DNA from: Oceanicola sp. S124
GTDB taxonomy: Bacteria > Pseudomonadota > Alphaproteobacteria > Rhodobacterales > Rhodobacteraceae
Assembly (NCBI RefSeq): GCF_000220565.1
Contig: NZ_AFPM01000329.1
Span: 1-32,750 of the forward strand
DNA: 32,750 nucleotides
Reading direction: 5' to 3'
The notes under the pieces are model-generated. The model was not told the origin of the DNA, ran no database searches, and saw nothing but the letters and a program-made list of their open reading frames with translations. Made by a program: the position numbers and the translations under genes. Position 1 is the first letter of the stretch; every line of letters starts with the position of its first letter. Shown here piece by piece: positions 1 through 11,219 of this stretch.

Positions 1-918
1 GAACAGCACCTTCAGCGACTTGTTGCGGTTTTCCAGGTTGCGCGACTGGCGGCGCACCACCGGGATCATCACCAGCCAGGAACCGACGGCGATCGCCAGG
101 CCGATGATCACCGCCATGCCGAGGTCGATCGAGATCAGCTTCTTCAGCCCCTTCACCGCCAGGTAGGTCGAGAAGGCCCCGGCCATGATCCCGACCAGCA
201 CCGGCACCCAGACGCGGGCGGCGGCGATCTTGTCCTCCTGGTAGATGATGCGGGCCTTGATGAACCACAGGAAGCCCGCCGCGACGACCCCGCCGAGCAG
301 CGGAGAGATCACCCAGCTGGCCGCAATCGCCCCCATCTGGCCCCAGGCCACGGCGCCGAGGCCGGCAGCGGCGATGCCCGCGCCCATGACGCCTCCGACG
401 ACCGAATGGGTGGTCGAGACAGGTGCGCCCACCCAGGTCGCCAGGTTGACCCAGAGGGCCGAGGCCAGCAACGCCGCCATCATCGCGGCAATGAAGTTCG
501 ACGAGGTGCCCATGCTTTCCGGCGCGATGATGCCCTTGGCGATGGTGGAAACCACGTCTCCGCCCGCCAGCAGGGCACCGGCGCTTTCGAAGATCGCGGC
601 GATGACGATGGCCGCGGCCATGGACATCGCATTGGCCCCGACGGCGGGGCCCATGTTGTTGGCCACGTCGTTGGCGCCGATGTTCAGCGCCATGTAGGCG
701 CCGAAGGCCGCCGCGATGACGACGATGAAGCTGTTGTCGGCCTGGCCGAAGATCAGCGCCGCCACGAGGGCCGCGAAGACGATGAACAGGAAGGCCACGC
801 CCATGCCGAGCGCCGAGCGCCCCGCCTGGCTGGTCGCCTGCTCCAGCGACGAAAGCCGCCCCAGGTCGCGGTCGAGCGTTTCCAGGTGGCTCGGGTCGAG
901 ATTGCTGTTTTCGGACAT
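1..918 (-). CDS. pit: Inorganic phosphate transporter, PiT family (C-terminus outside window)
   Basis: Reading left from an ATG at 918, 306 codons stay open to the window edge, so the C-terminal part is missing. After a short polar N-terminus come hydrophobic membrane segments. The PiT signature GANDVANNMGPAVGANAM is visible around residues 85-102, followed by a second conserved stretch, VGAPVSTTHSVVGGVMGAG. These glycine/asparagine-rich motifs are typical of low-affinity phosphate transporters of the inner membrane that use a proton or sodium gradient. The start is supported by GGAGG about 6 bases upstream. A Pho-box-like pair of repeats lies at 978-995 in the promoter gap shared with divergent radC, which suggests PhoB control. 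The family is clear; the exact ion coupling cannot be read from sequence. Confidence 0.93.
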   Translation of the reverse strand, partial: MSENSNLDPSHLETLDRDLGRLSSLEQATSQAGRSALGMGVAFLFIVFAALVAALIFGQADNSFIVVIAAAFGAYMALNIGANDVANNMGPAVGANAMSMAAAIVIAAIFESAGALLAGGDVVSTIAKGIIAPESMGTSSNFIAAMMAALLASALWVNLATWVGAPVSTTHSVVGGVMGAGIAAAGLGAVAWGQMGAIAASWVISPLLGGVVAAGFLWFIKARIIYQEDKIAAARVWVPVLVGIMAGAFSTYLAVKGLKKLISIDLGMAVIIGLAIAVGSWLVMIPVVRRQSRNLENRNKSLKVLF

Positions 919-977
919 AGGGCCCTCCAGTTCCATGCGCGGGGGGTAGAGAAATATGAAACGGCGGGCAAGGTTTT

Positions 978-995
978 GCGACAGTTTGATGACAG
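978..995 (-). promoter_or_regulatory. Pho-box-like PhoB site upstream of pit
   Basis: On the minus strand the sequence reads CTGTCATCAAACTGTCGC: two 7-base half-sites (CTGTCAT and CTGTCGC) repeated every 11 bases. This matches the PhoB box pattern CTGTCAT-N4-CTGTCAY with one clear deviation in the second half. It lies 60 bp upstream of the pit start. A loose -10 candidate, CATATT, is at 953-958. PhoB can activate or repress; in Sinorhizobium meliloti PhoB is reported to repress a pit operon, so the sign of the effect here is open. Confidence 0.6.
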
Positions 996-1064
996 ATTGC
1001 CCGCGCAACGTTGCGCCCGCAGCGATTCACCGGCCGTTAACTACGGCGGGCGCATGCTCGCGCC

Positions 1065-1826
1065 ATGAAAGATCCCCGCGCCTTCCACGAAGCCCCCTTG
1101 CCGCTCTTCCCTTCGGATGAAGCGCCCGGGGCGCCGCTGCCCTCGGGGCGGCTGCCCTCATATATCGCCGATCACCGCAGGCGCCTGCGGGATCGTTTCA
1201 TGCAGGGCGGCGCCGCTGCCCTGCCGGACTACGAGATGCTGGAACTGGTCCTGTTCCGGGCCAATGCCCGGCAGGACATGAAGCCCCTGGCCCGGCGGCT
1301 GATGGAGACGTTCGGCGACTTCAACTCGGTCGTGACCGCGCCGCCGGAACGACTGCTCGAGGTCGATCAGGTCGGCCCCGCGGTGATCTGCGAGCTGAAG
1401 CTGATCGAGGCGGCGGCACAGCGGCTGGCCCGGGCCCGGGTGATGCGGCGGCAGGTGGTCAGCTCATGGGATGCGCTGATCGACTATTGCCACACCGCCA
1501 TGGCACACCGCGAGACAGAGCAGTTCCGCGTGCTCTACCTGGATCGCAAGAACGTGCTGATTGCCGATGAAGAGCAGGGGAAGGGCACCGTGGATCACGT
1601 GCCGGTCTACCCGCGCGAGGTGGTGAAACGGGCGCTCAGCCTGAATGCCAGCGCCCTGATCCTTGTCCACAATCACCCCTCGGGCGATCCGACGCCCAGC
1701 CAGGCCGATATCGACATGACCGCGCAGATCGAGGCCGCAGCCCAGACCCTGGGCCTGGTGCTGCATGACCACATCATCGTCGGCCGCTCGCGCGAGCTGA
1801 GCTTCCGGTCCGAGGGGTATCTCTGA
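1065..1826 (+). CDS. radC: RadC-family JAB/MPN-domain protein
   Basis: A 253-residue protein with the RadC (YicR) architecture. An N-terminal helix-hairpin-helix-like region lies around residues 50-120 (DYEMLELVLF, then EVDQVGPAVICELKLIEAAAQ). A C-terminal JAB1/MPN metal-binding domain runs from about 130 to 253. The JAMM motif is intact: His202-x-His204 in HNHPSGDPTPSQAD, with Asp215 as the third ligand. The first 30 residues are proline-rich and variable. The family was named for DNA repair, but that role has been questioned and the true function is uncertain; a metal-dependent hydrolase is plausible. It is monocistronic, diverges from pit, and is followed by a convergent glcG with a 74-bp gap in which I see no convincing terminator. 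Confidence 0.93.
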   Translation: MKDPRAFHEAPLPLFPSDEAPGAPLPSGRLPSYIADHRRRLRDRFMQGGAAALPDYEMLELVLFRANARQDMKPLARRLMETFGDFNSVVTAPPERLLEVDQVGPAVICELKLIEAAAQRLARARVMRRQVVSSWDALIDYCHTAMAHRETEQFRVLYLDRKNVLIADEEQGKGTVDHVPVYPREVVKRALSLNASALILVHNHPSGDPTPSQADIDMTAQIEAAAQTLGLVLHDHIIVGRSRELSFRSEGYL

Positions 1827-1900
1827 CCCCGAAGACCGCGCGCGCCCCGAAAGGGACCGCCCACCAGATCAGACCGGCAGGCCAGATCAGCAAGAACGCT

Positions 1901-2323
1901 TCAGAGCGTCGCCTCGAGGGCCGCGATCCCGGCTTCAGCCACCCCGCGGTCCTGGGCAGGCGTCCCGGAACTGACGCCGATCCCGCCGACACAATCGCCG
2001 CCGACCAAGACCGGCAGGCCCCCGCCCACCACCATCAGGCGCCCGCCGATGGCAGAGCCGATGCCGAACGCCGGCGCGCCGGGCTGCGAGGCGGTGCCGT
2101 AGTCATGAGTCGCCTTCCTGGCAGCCGAGGCGGTGAAGCTCTTGTCGATGGCGAGGGTGATCGATGTCACCTTGCCGCCCTCCATCCGCTCGAAGGCCAA
2201 CAGGTTGCCGCCTTCGTCGGTGATGGCGATGCACATGGGCACGCCGATGTCCCCGGCCCTGGCCTTGGCGCCCTCCAGCAGCACGCGGGCATCGGCCAGG
2301 TCAAGTCGCGTCACCTGGATCAT
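1901..2323 (-). CDS. glcG: GlcG/HbpS-family heme-binding-type protein
   Basis: A 140-residue protein of the GlcG/HbpS (DUF336) family. Recognisable parts are the N-terminal [17 protein letters not shown] helix, the segment [18 protein letters not shown] (residues about 30-47), and the glycine-rich [21 protein letters not shown] near 100-120. Family members include HbpS, a heme-binding protein, and GlcG, encoded in the E. coli glycolate operon. The start codon overlaps the stop of the malate synthase gene by four bases (ATGA, 2320-2323), so the two genes are co-transcribed and probably translationally coupled. That pairing with glcB supports the GlcG name and a role linked to glycolate/glyoxylate metabolism, but no reaction is known. 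It has no signal peptide, so it is probably cytoplasmic. Confidence 0.85.
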   Translation of the reverse strand: MIQVTRLDLADARVLLEGAKARAGDIGVPMCIAITDEGGNLLAFERMEGGKVTSITLAIDKSFTASAARKATHDYGTASQPGAPAFGIGSAIGGRLMVVGGGLPVLVGGDCVGGIGVSSGTPAQDRGVAEAGIAALEATL

Positions 2324-4473
2324 TGCGTCTTCTCTTTGGCCTCGCGCCGGCGGGCATGCAGCACCGGTTCCGTATAGCCCGAGGGCTGGGTGGTGCCGGT
2401 GAAGATCAGGTCCCGCGCGGCGGCAAAGGCCACGCCGTCGAAGCCGGGCGCCATCGGGGTGTAGTCAGGATCCCCCGCGTTCTGGGCATCCACCTTCACC
2501 GCCATGCGCTTCAGCGCCTCCTCCACCTGCGCTTCGGTCACCAGGCCATGCAGCAGCCAGTTGGCCAGGTACTGCGACGAGATCCGCAGCGTGGCGCGGT
2601 CCTCCATCAGCCCGATATCGTTGATGTCCGGCACCTTGGAACAGCCGACGCCCTGGTCGATCCAGCGCACCACGTAGCCGAGGATCCCCTGGCAGTTGTT
2701 GTCCAGATCGCGGCGGACCTCTTCCTCGGTCAGGTTGCGACCCGACAGCAGGGGCGGGGTCAGCAGGGCGTCCAGCGACGCGCGTTCACGCGATTTCAGC
2801 TCGTCTTGGCGGGCGAAGACATTGACCTGATGATAATGCGTCGCGTGCAGCGTGGCCGCCGTAGGCGAAGGCACCCAGGCCGTGTTGGCGCCAGCCATCG
2901 GGTGGCCGGTCTTGGCCTCCAGCATCTCGGCCATGCGGTCGGGCTTGGCCCACATGCCCTTGCCGATCTGCGCACGGCCCTGCAGGCCGCAGGCCAGGCC
3001 CGCATCCACGTTGCCGTTCTCATAGGCCTGCAGCCAGGCGGCCCCGGCCATTTCGCCCTTGGGAATGAACGGCCCGGCCTGCATCGAGGTGTGGATCTCG
3101 TCGCCCGTGCGATCGAGGAAGCCGGTGTTGATGAAGACCAGCCGGTCCTTCACCGCGCGGATGCATTCGCGCAGGTTCACCGAGGTGCGGCGTTCTTCGT
3201 CCATCACCCCCAGCTTCACCGTGTTCTTGGGCAGGCCCAGGATGATCTCGACCTCGGCGTAGAGCTTTTCGGCAAAGGCCACCTCGGCGGGGCCGTGCAT
3301 CTTCGGCTTCACCACGTAGACCGAGCCCTTGCGCGAATTGCGCGGGCCGCTCGTCTTCTTCAGGTCGTGCATGGCGCAGGCCACGGTGACCATGGCGTCC
3401 AGCATCCCCTCGGGTGTCTCTTCACCGTCAAAGAGCACCGCATCTGTGGTCATCAGGTGACCGACATTACGCACCAGCAGCAGGGCGCGCCCCTGCAGCG
3501 AGATCGGTTCGCCCGCGGGGGAGAGCAGCGCCATGTCCGAGGCAAGACGGCGGGTCATCACCTTGCCGCCCTTCTCGAAGCTCTCTTCCAGGTCGCCCTT
3601 CATCAGCCCCAGCCAGTTGGCATAGACGGCGGTCTTGTCGGCGGCATCCACGGCAGCGACGCTGTCCTCGCAATCCTGGATCGCGGTCAGGGCGCTTTCC
3701 AGCAGCACGTCCTTCAGGCCGGCGGCGCTGTCACGCCCGACCGGGTGGGCGGGGTCGATCAGCAGGCCGATGTGCAGCCCGTTGTGGCGCAGCATGTAGG
3801 TGGCCGTGGCGCCTTCCTCGCGGTAGCCGACGAAGGCCGAGGGATCCTTGAAGCCATGCACGCCCGAGGGCGAGACGGCGACCAGCTCTTCTCCGCCCCG
3901 ACGGTACTCGGTGACCTCGGCGTGGGAAATCGTCTTCAGCGGCACCGCAAGATCGAGGAACTCGGCCGCCCAGGTGACGGCCTGCGCGCCGCGCTTGGGG
4001 TCATAGCCCTTGCCCTCGGGCGCGCCGGGCAGCGCATCGGTGCCGTAAAGCGCATCATAGAGCGATCCCCAGCGGGCATTGGCGGCATTCAGCGCGAAAC
4101 GGGCGTTCATCACCGGTACGACAAGCTGCGGCCCGGCGGTCACGGCGATCTCGTCGTCGACGTTCTTCGTGCCGATGGTGAAGTCCGGCCCCTCGGGCAC
4201 CAGGTAGCCGATCTCTTCGAGGAAGGCGCGGTAGGCGGCCCCATCCCAGGGCTGGCCCCTGCGCGCGACAAGCCAGTCGTCGATCTGCGCCTGCAGCCGG
4301 TCACGCTTTTCCAGCAGGGCCAGGTTCTGCGGTACCAGCTTGCGCAGCAGGCGGTCATAGCCGCTCCAGAAGCCCTCGGGCTTGACGCCGGTGCCGGGCA
4401 GCACCTGCTCTTCCACCAGCGCGGCAAGCTCTTCGGCCACCGAGAGGCCGGCGCGGGTCACGTAACGGGTCAT
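2320..4473 (-). CDS. glcB: Malate synthase G
   Basis: Malate synthase condenses glyoxylate with acetyl-CoA to give malate in the cytosol, allowing growth on C2 compounds. At 717 residues this is the monomeric G isoform (E. coli GlcB is 723). Motifs seen include [18 protein letters not shown] (Mg/glyoxylate-binding region), [21 protein letters not shown], and [18 protein letters not shown], whose Asp (about residue 625) corresponds to the catalytic base Asp631 of the E. coli enzyme. The ATG at 4473 has AGGAG about 8 bases upstream. The downstream glcG-like gene overlaps it by 4 bases. The 145-bp upstream gap contains a palindrome (4580-4594) that may be an operator. Isocitrate lyase is not in the window. 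Confidence 0.97.
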   Translation of the reverse strand: MTRYVTRAGLSVAEELAALVEEQVLPGTGVKPEGFWSGYDRLLRKLVPQNLALLEKRDRLQAQIDDWLVARRGQPWDGAAYRAFLEEIGYLVPEGPDFTIGTKNVDDEIAVTAGPQLVVPVMNARFALNAANARWGSLYDALYGTDALPGAPEGKGYDPKRGAQAVTWAAEFLDLAVPLKTISHAEVTEYRRGGEELVAVSPSGVHGFKDPSAFVGYREEGATATYMLRHNGLHIGLLIDPAHPVGRDSAAGLKDVLLESALTAIQDCEDSVAAVDAADKTAVYANWLGLMKGDLEESFEKGGKVMTRRLASDMALLSPAGEPISLQGRALLLVRNVGHLMTTDAVLFDGEETPEGMLDAMVTVACAMHDLKKTSGPRNSRKGSVYVVKPKMHGPAEVAFAEKLYAEVEIILGLPKNTVKLGVMDEERRTSVNLRECIRAVKDRLVFINTGFLDRTGDEIHTSMQAGPFIPKGEMAGAAWLQAYENGNVDAGLACGLQGRAQIGKGMWAKPDRMAEMLEAKTGHPMAGANTAWVPSPTAATLHATHYHQVNVFARQDELKSRERASLDALLTPPLLSGRNLTEEEVRRDLDNNCQGILGYVVRWIDQGVGCSKVPDINDIGLMEDRATLRISSQYLANWLLHGLVTEAQVEEALKRMAVKVDAQNAGDPDYTPMAPGFDGVAFAAARDLIFTGTTQPSGYTEPVLHARRREAKEKTQ

Positions 4474-4579
4474 GAGGGGACTCCTGTGGGCAAGGGATCG
4501 GCGCGGCCCGGGCGGACACGCGACACTTTCCCGGCAAGATATCCGCTTTGCCGCGACAGGCGATGGAAAAACTTTACCT

Positions 4580-4594
4580 TTCCACGATGTGGAA
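4580..4594. repeat. Perfect inverted repeat TTCCAC-GAT-GTGGAA upstream of glcB
   Basis: Six-base arms with a 3-base spacer sit in the gap between the end of the OmpA-like gene (4619) and the glcB start (4473), about 107 bp upstream of glcB. In transcripts entering from the OmpA-like gene it would form a small hairpin followed by AGGTAAAGTTTTT, so it may be a weak terminator. As DNA it resembles an operator for a dimeric regulator of glcB-glcG. The sequence does not decide between these. Confidence 0.4.
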
Positions 4595-4618
4595 GAAGGT
4601 CCCTCGAAAATGGAAATC

Positions 4619-6178
4619 CTAGCGCAGCCAGACCTCGACCCGGCGGTTCACCTGGCGGCCCCATTCGCTGTCGTCGCAGGCCATGGGCATGGCCTCTCCG
4701 AAGGCGTCGGTGCCCAGGTCAAGGCGCGCCAGGTCCAGCGTCTCGGCGGCGGCGAGGACCGCGCGGCGCACCGTCTCGGCCCGCTCGGCCGAGATCCTGC
4801 GGTTCGCCTCGGCGCCGCCGTCACTGTCCGAGAAACCGACCAGCAGCAGGCGGCGCCCGTCGTACTGGCCGCTTTCCAGCGCCTCTGCCAGCATCCGCAC
4901 GTTGGACATCGACTGCGCATCCAGCCGGGTCGAGCCGGCACGGAAGCGGAACGACAGCGTCAGCCGCTTCATGCCCGACAGCGTGCCGACCATGCGCTGC
5001 AACTCGGGCAGGGGGGTTTCCTCGCCCGCCTGGGCGATGGCATTGGCAAAGCGGTCGCCCTGGTCGTCGATGGCGACCTCTTCGGGCAGCTGGTCGACGA
5101 AACCGGCGCGGCGGATGACATATTGCGCCTGGGGATCGCGGGTATAGGCCAGGAACTCCCGTGCCAGCTTGGGCAGCCGCACGGCGGGCTGGTAGAGGAA
5201 GACCGGCGCGGTCATCGGGTAGTCTTCGGTCTTGGCGTTGCGGCGGGTGGCCTGAAGCGTGAAGCCGCAGTCCCCCGACAGCGCCAGACCGGCGGCCGAG
5301 CCGACCTCGGAGGCAGAGGACAGGCCGATGGCGAAGGGGTCCGACAGCACGGCCTGCAACAGACCTTCGTCGCTGTCATGCTGCACCGCCCCCTCGGCGA
5401 TCTGCGCCCCGACCGGGTTCAGAAGCCGGTCCTGCACCACCTGTCCCAGCCCCGAGTCGAGCCGCCGCAGGTGCGGCACGATGGGCGCATCGGGTCCGCC
5501 AAGCTGCTGCCAGTTGTCGATCTGCCCGGCAAAGACCTGCGCCAGCTCGGGCATGGTGATGCGCTGCACCGGGTTGCCCGGCGCCACGATGGGCACCAGC
5601 GCATCCAGCGCCAGCACCCGGGCGCGGCCCTTCTGGGTCAGGTCGCCAAGCCCGGCCTCGCGCGCCGCCGCCAGTTCCCCCGGACGGACCTCGCGCAGGG
5701 CCATGACCAGATCGGCGCCCGCGTCGATCAGCTCGGCAAAGCCACGGTCGGTGGTATGGCTGTGGATGGTGAACTCTCCGGCGACACGCCCGGTGCCAGG
5801 CTCGCTGAGCACGTAGAGAACCTCTCCCGCCGCCAGCTCCTCGCGCTGGACGCCCAGGCCGACGCGCAGGGCGAAGCCCTCGACCAGCGCCGGCATCAGG
5901 ATCTCGCCCACGGTCTCGGCGCCGGAGATGGTGATGCGGGCAACGAAATCGGTCAGGTCGGGGCAGCCGGGCCCCGAGCAGAGCACGCCCGAGCCGTCCA
6001 GCGTCAGCACGCCGAATTCGGTTTGCAGGCGATAGAATTCCCCGTCGAAGCCCAGCAGGTTGCCGGACAGCTCGACCGCGCCGTCAGGCGAGGCCAGCGT
6101 GACATCCTGCGCAACCGTATGGGTCGCGGCGGAGAAAAGGAAAAGTGCGGCGCAAAGGGCCGCACGGATGGATCGCAT
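4619..6178 (-). CDS. Periplasmic phosphate-binding-like (PstS-type) protein fused to OmpA-like domain
   Basis: A 519-residue exported protein. A signal peptide ([20 protein letters not shown], cleavage near TVAQ-D) is followed by a short N-terminal domain with a Cys pair (CSGPGC). A PstS-like periplasmic binding domain spans about residues 95-380 ([20 protein letters not shown], then [24 protein letters not shown] and [22 protein letters not shown]). The C-terminus (about 405-519) is OmpA-like: [20 protein letters not shown] carries the Asp and Arg that contact peptidoglycan in OmpA. The expected location is the periplasm, tethered to the cell wall. It begins 22 bp after the unknown gene 6201-7274 and is probably co-transcribed with it. 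Whether it binds phosphate or another anion is not shown; no pst permease genes are nearby. Confidence 0.82.
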   Translation of the reverse strand: MRSIRAALCAALFLFSAATHTVAQDVTLASPDGAVELSGNLLGFDGEFYRLQTEFGVLTLDGSGVLCSGPGCPDLTDFVARITISGAETVGEILMPALVEGFALRVGLGVQREELAAGEVLYVLSEPGTGRVAGEFTIHSHTTDRGFAELIDAGADLVMALREVRPGELAAAREAGLGDLTQKGRARVLALDALVPIVAPGNPVQRITMPELAQVFAGQIDNWQQLGGPDAPIVPHLRRLDSGLGQVVQDRLLNPVGAQIAEGAVQHDSDEGLLQAVLSDPFAIGLSSASEVGSAAGLALSGDCGFTLQATRRNAKTEDYPMTAPVFLYQPAVRLPKLAREFLAYTRDPQAQYVIRRAGFVDQLPEEVAIDDQGDRFANAIAQAGEETPLPELQRMVGTLSGMKRLTLSFRFRAGSTRLDAQSMSNVRMLAEALESGQYDGRRLLLVGFSDSDGGAEANRRISAERAETVRRAVLAAAETLDLARLDLGTDAFGEAMPMACDDSEWGRQVNRRVEVWLR

Positions 6179-6200
6179 GGGGCCCCCGGTAGTGCGGAAC

Positions 6201-7274
6201 CTATTTGGCGGCGATCTTCAGGTCCCCGAGAAGGTTTTTCAACAGCAGATAATCCCCCGCCGCGTCGCAGGCGGGCATCGTGACATTCAGGTCATGGAAG
6301 CTGCCGAAGGCGGCCTCGGCGACATGGATCACCTGTCCGGTGACATCGCGACCGCAATTGCCCTCGGTCACCTGAACCTCGACCGAAAGGTCGATCTCGC
6401 CGGGCGTCTTCGCGATGCCCATGGGGAAGGAGTAGACCTGCGCCATGCGCGCCTGCGGCAGAGCGCCATTGCCCAGCAGGGTCAGGAAACCGCCTTCGCC
6501 GGTGGCCGCGACCGTGACATCGCGCGGCGCGCCGGCCCAGACATGGCCGGGCTCGTCATAGGCCGCGCCATATTCCAGCGCATGCAGCTCCAGCCCCGTG
6601 TCGCCCTGCCATTGCAGCACCGAGCGGTCATAGAAGGCCAGCGAAGAGACCTCGGTATCGGCGCTGGCCCCTTCACCATCCTGGAAGACGGCGACGAAGA
6701 TGGCGAATTCCGCCAGCGCGGGGACCAGGACACCCAGCTTGCCCTCGGCGTCGGTCAGCTCGGAAAAGACCATGCCCTCGTGATGGATCGCCACCCGTTC
6801 CCCGGCATAGCAGGGGGCGTCGAGGCTCAGTTCGACCATGGCGGCGGCGGCGGGTTCGGCGGTCAGCGTCGCCTCGCAACCGGCGGCGGCCCCGGCATCG
6901 GCGGCAGGCTCGGCACCAGAGGCATCTTCGGCAGGCAGCGGCCCGGCACTGGCCTGGGCCAGCAGCAGCTGTGCCTGCCCGGCAAATTCGGGCGAGGCAG
7001 GATCGCTGGCAGGCGGCACGACGGGGGAGGAGGTCAGCTCGATCCCGCTGAGGGGGAGGGCGACGGGATCGGCGACGGCGGACACCTCGGTACCCAGAGC
7101 GGAGGCCTCGGCCACCACCGGCTGTGCGACGGAGGCAGCGGCGGGGCCAGAAACCGGGGCAGCAACCGGCGATTGTCCATGCTGCTGCATGACGAAGCCC
7201 GCGGAGCCGGCCATGACCATGCCGGCACCCGAATAGGCGATGATCTTCATCAAGGCGGCCTTGGCGATCGGCAT
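6201..7274 (-). CDS. Uncharacterised membrane-anchored protein downstream of secA
   Basis: I do not recognise a named family. The 357-residue product starts at an ATG with AGGAGG 7 bases upstream. It has one hydrophobic segment near the N-terminus (about residues 9-30, IIAYSGAGMVMAGSAGFVM), a low-complexity Ala/Pro/Val linker to about residue 130, and then a beta-rich C-terminal region from about 135 (CEATLTAEPAAAAMVELSLD ... CYAGERVAIHHEGMVF) that resembles an Ig-like fold. Cysteine pairs (CEATL/CYAG, then NCGRD and PACDA) fit disulfides, so the C-terminal part is probably periplasmic. It lies 121 bp downstream of secA on the same strand, with a nested inverted repeat between them, and 22 bp before the OmpA-like fusion. 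Position suggests an envelope role; the link to SecA is only positional. Confidence 0.72.
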   Translation of the reverse strand: MPIAKAALMKIIAYSGAGMVMAGSAGFVMQQHGQSPVAAPVSGPAAASVAQPVVAEASALGTEVSAVADPVALPLSGIELTSSPVVPPASDPASPEFAGQAQLLLAQASAGPLPAEDASGAEPAADAGAAAGCEATLTAEPAAAAMVELSLDAPCYAGERVAIHHEGMVFSELTDAEGKLGVLVPALAEFAIFVAVFQDGEGASADTEVSSLAFYDRSVLQWQGDTGLELHALEYGAAYDEPGHVWAGAPRDVTVAATGEGGFLTLLGNGALPQARMAQVYSFPMGIAKTPGEIDLSVEVQVTEGNCGRDVTGQVIHVAEAAFGSFHDLNVTMPACDAAGDYLLLKNLLGDLKIAAK

Positions 7275-7334
7275 TCAGAATCCTCCTGCGCTTGCCGCAA
7301 CTTCAGAGAGGATTCTGTCACAGGTGTGGCAAGC

Positions 7335-7377
7335 AGGGGGAGTCAATCTGGCGCGAGGCGCCTTTTTGTCTCCCCCT
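7335..7377. repeat. Nested inverted repeat between secA and the next gene
   Basis: Outer arms AGGGGGAG (7335-7342) and CTCCCCCT (7370-7377) pair perfectly and enclose an inner hairpin GGCGC-GAG-GCGCC (7350-7362). On the plus strand the inner hairpin is followed by TTTTT (7363-7367), an intrinsic-terminator layout directed against the secA direction. On the minus strand, where secA is transcribed, the T-run is an A-run before the inner hairpin, so it would act at most as a structured, Rho-assisted or RNA-protecting 3' end. I see no plus-strand gene upstream that needs a terminator. Confidence 0.6.
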
Positions 7378-7395
7378 TGAGAACAACCGTGGCGA

Positions 7396-10134
<2,739 letters not shown>

Positions 10135-10242
10135 GATCTACTTTCCGCTTCCTGACGCCATCGTGTGGCAGGGTTGGTTGTGCGCCGCCGTCGCGGCCCT
10201 TACACAGAGCCGGAATGACCGCCGAACCCTTTGCCATAAGGC

Positions 10243-10271
10243 GATGTAGTAGGCGGGCAGTGCAGTGTCAA
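10243..10271 (-). promoter_or_regulatory. Predicted sigma70-type promoter of secA
   Basis: On the minus strand, a perfect -35 TTGACA (10271-10266), a 17-base spacer, and a weak -10 TACATC (10248-10243). Transcription would start near 10236, about 100 bases before the secA ATG. The -35 lies only about 37 bp from the divergent foldase start, so the two promoters probably overlap or abut. Confidence 0.5.
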
Positions 10272-10307
10272 CGCCACGCCCCTGCGTGGAAAACCGGAGG
10301 AAAATCC

Positions 10308-11213
10308 ATGTTGCACCGTCTCACCCTTGCCGCCGCGCTGGCGCTGAGCGTCCCGGCCCACCTGCTGGCCCAGGATGCGCCCGCCGAAGCGCCCGCCGCT
10401 TCCGCAGAGGCAATCGCGGTCGAGGGCCCGGTCACGCTGGACACCGTCCTTGCCCGCGTCGGCGAAACCGAGATCACCATGGGCCATGTCATCGCCGCCC
10501 AGATCGAGGCGCCCGAGCCCTACAACCAGATGCCGCTGGCCCAGATCGCCGCACCGCTGCTGCAGCAACTGGTCCAGCAGGAAGAGCTGCGCCAGCAGTT
10601 CGAGGGCGAGATGGCCAAGGCCACCGGCCTGCTGATGGACAACACCGAACGCAAGCTGATCGCCACCGACGCGATGCTGCAGCACCTCAACGAGGTGATC
10701 TCGGACGAGCGTATCCAGGCCGAGTACGACGCCATGTATCCCGCCGATGCCGAAGGCCCGACCGAGTACAACGCCTCGCATATCCTGGTCGAGACCGAGG
10801 AAGAGGCGAAGGCGCTGATCGAGCAGCTGGAAGGCGGCGAGGACTTCGCCAAGCTGGCCCGCGACAAATCGACCGGCCCCTCGGGCCCCAATGGCGGCCA
10901 GCTGGGCTGGTTCACTCCCGACAAGATGGTCGCGCCCTTCAGCGCCGCCCTGGTCGAAATGGAAGCCGGCGACATCTCGGCCCCCGTGCAGACCCAGTTC
11001 GGCTGGCACGTGATCAAGCTGAACGAAACCCGCGAGCGCAAGCCGGCGCTGGAAGAGGTCCGCGAGCAGATCGTGGCCGAGCTTCAGCAGTCCGAGAGCA
11101 CTGCCTATCTTGACGAACTCGCTGCAAATTCGGATGCAAGCATGGCCGACATGGGGTCCATCGACCTCAGCCAACAGTCGGTGATGCCGCTGTATCAGGA
11201 ACTTCAGGAGTAA
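10308..11213 (+). CDS. Exported parvulin-type peptidyl-prolyl isomerase
   Basis: A 301-residue secreted foldase. The start was set at ATG 10308 because GGAGG sits 7 bases upstream (10296-10300) and a typical signal peptide begins there (MLHRLTLAAALALSVPAHLL, cleavage after AQ); upstream in-frame codons have no such support. A SurA-N-like helical chaperone region spans about 40-140. The parvulin domain covers about 155-242: ASHILVETEEEA, LARDKSTGPSGPNGGQLGWF and VQTQFGWHVIKL, with the two conserved His (158 and 234). It would act in the periplasm on Sec-exported proteins. It is followed by argJ after 6 bases, so the three plus-strand genes likely form one transcript. It resembles PrsA/PpiD-like foldases of alphaproteobacteria. 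Confidence 0.93.
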   Translation: MLHRLTLAAALALSVPAHLLAQDAPAEAPAASAEAIAVEGPVTLDTVLARVGETEITMGHVIAAQIEAPEPYNQMPLAQIAAPLLQQLVQQEELRQQFEGEMAKATGLLMDNTERKLIATDAMLQHLNEVISDERIQAEYDAMYPADAEGPTEYNASHILVETEEEAKALIEQLEGGEDFAKLARDKSTGPSGPNGGQLGWFTPDKMVAPFSAALVEMEAGDISAPVQTQFGWHVIKLNETRERKPALEEVREQIVAELQQSESTAYLDELAANSDASMADMGSIDLSQQSVMPLYQELQE

Positions 11214-11219
11214 TCCCCC

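Noticed and set aside
2323-5118. Very long open frame on the plus strand (931 codons) opposite glcB and the OmpA-like gene
   Set aside because: It is antisense to well-recognised genes, crosses gene boundaries, and its translation has no domain logic; an artefact of high-GC codon use.
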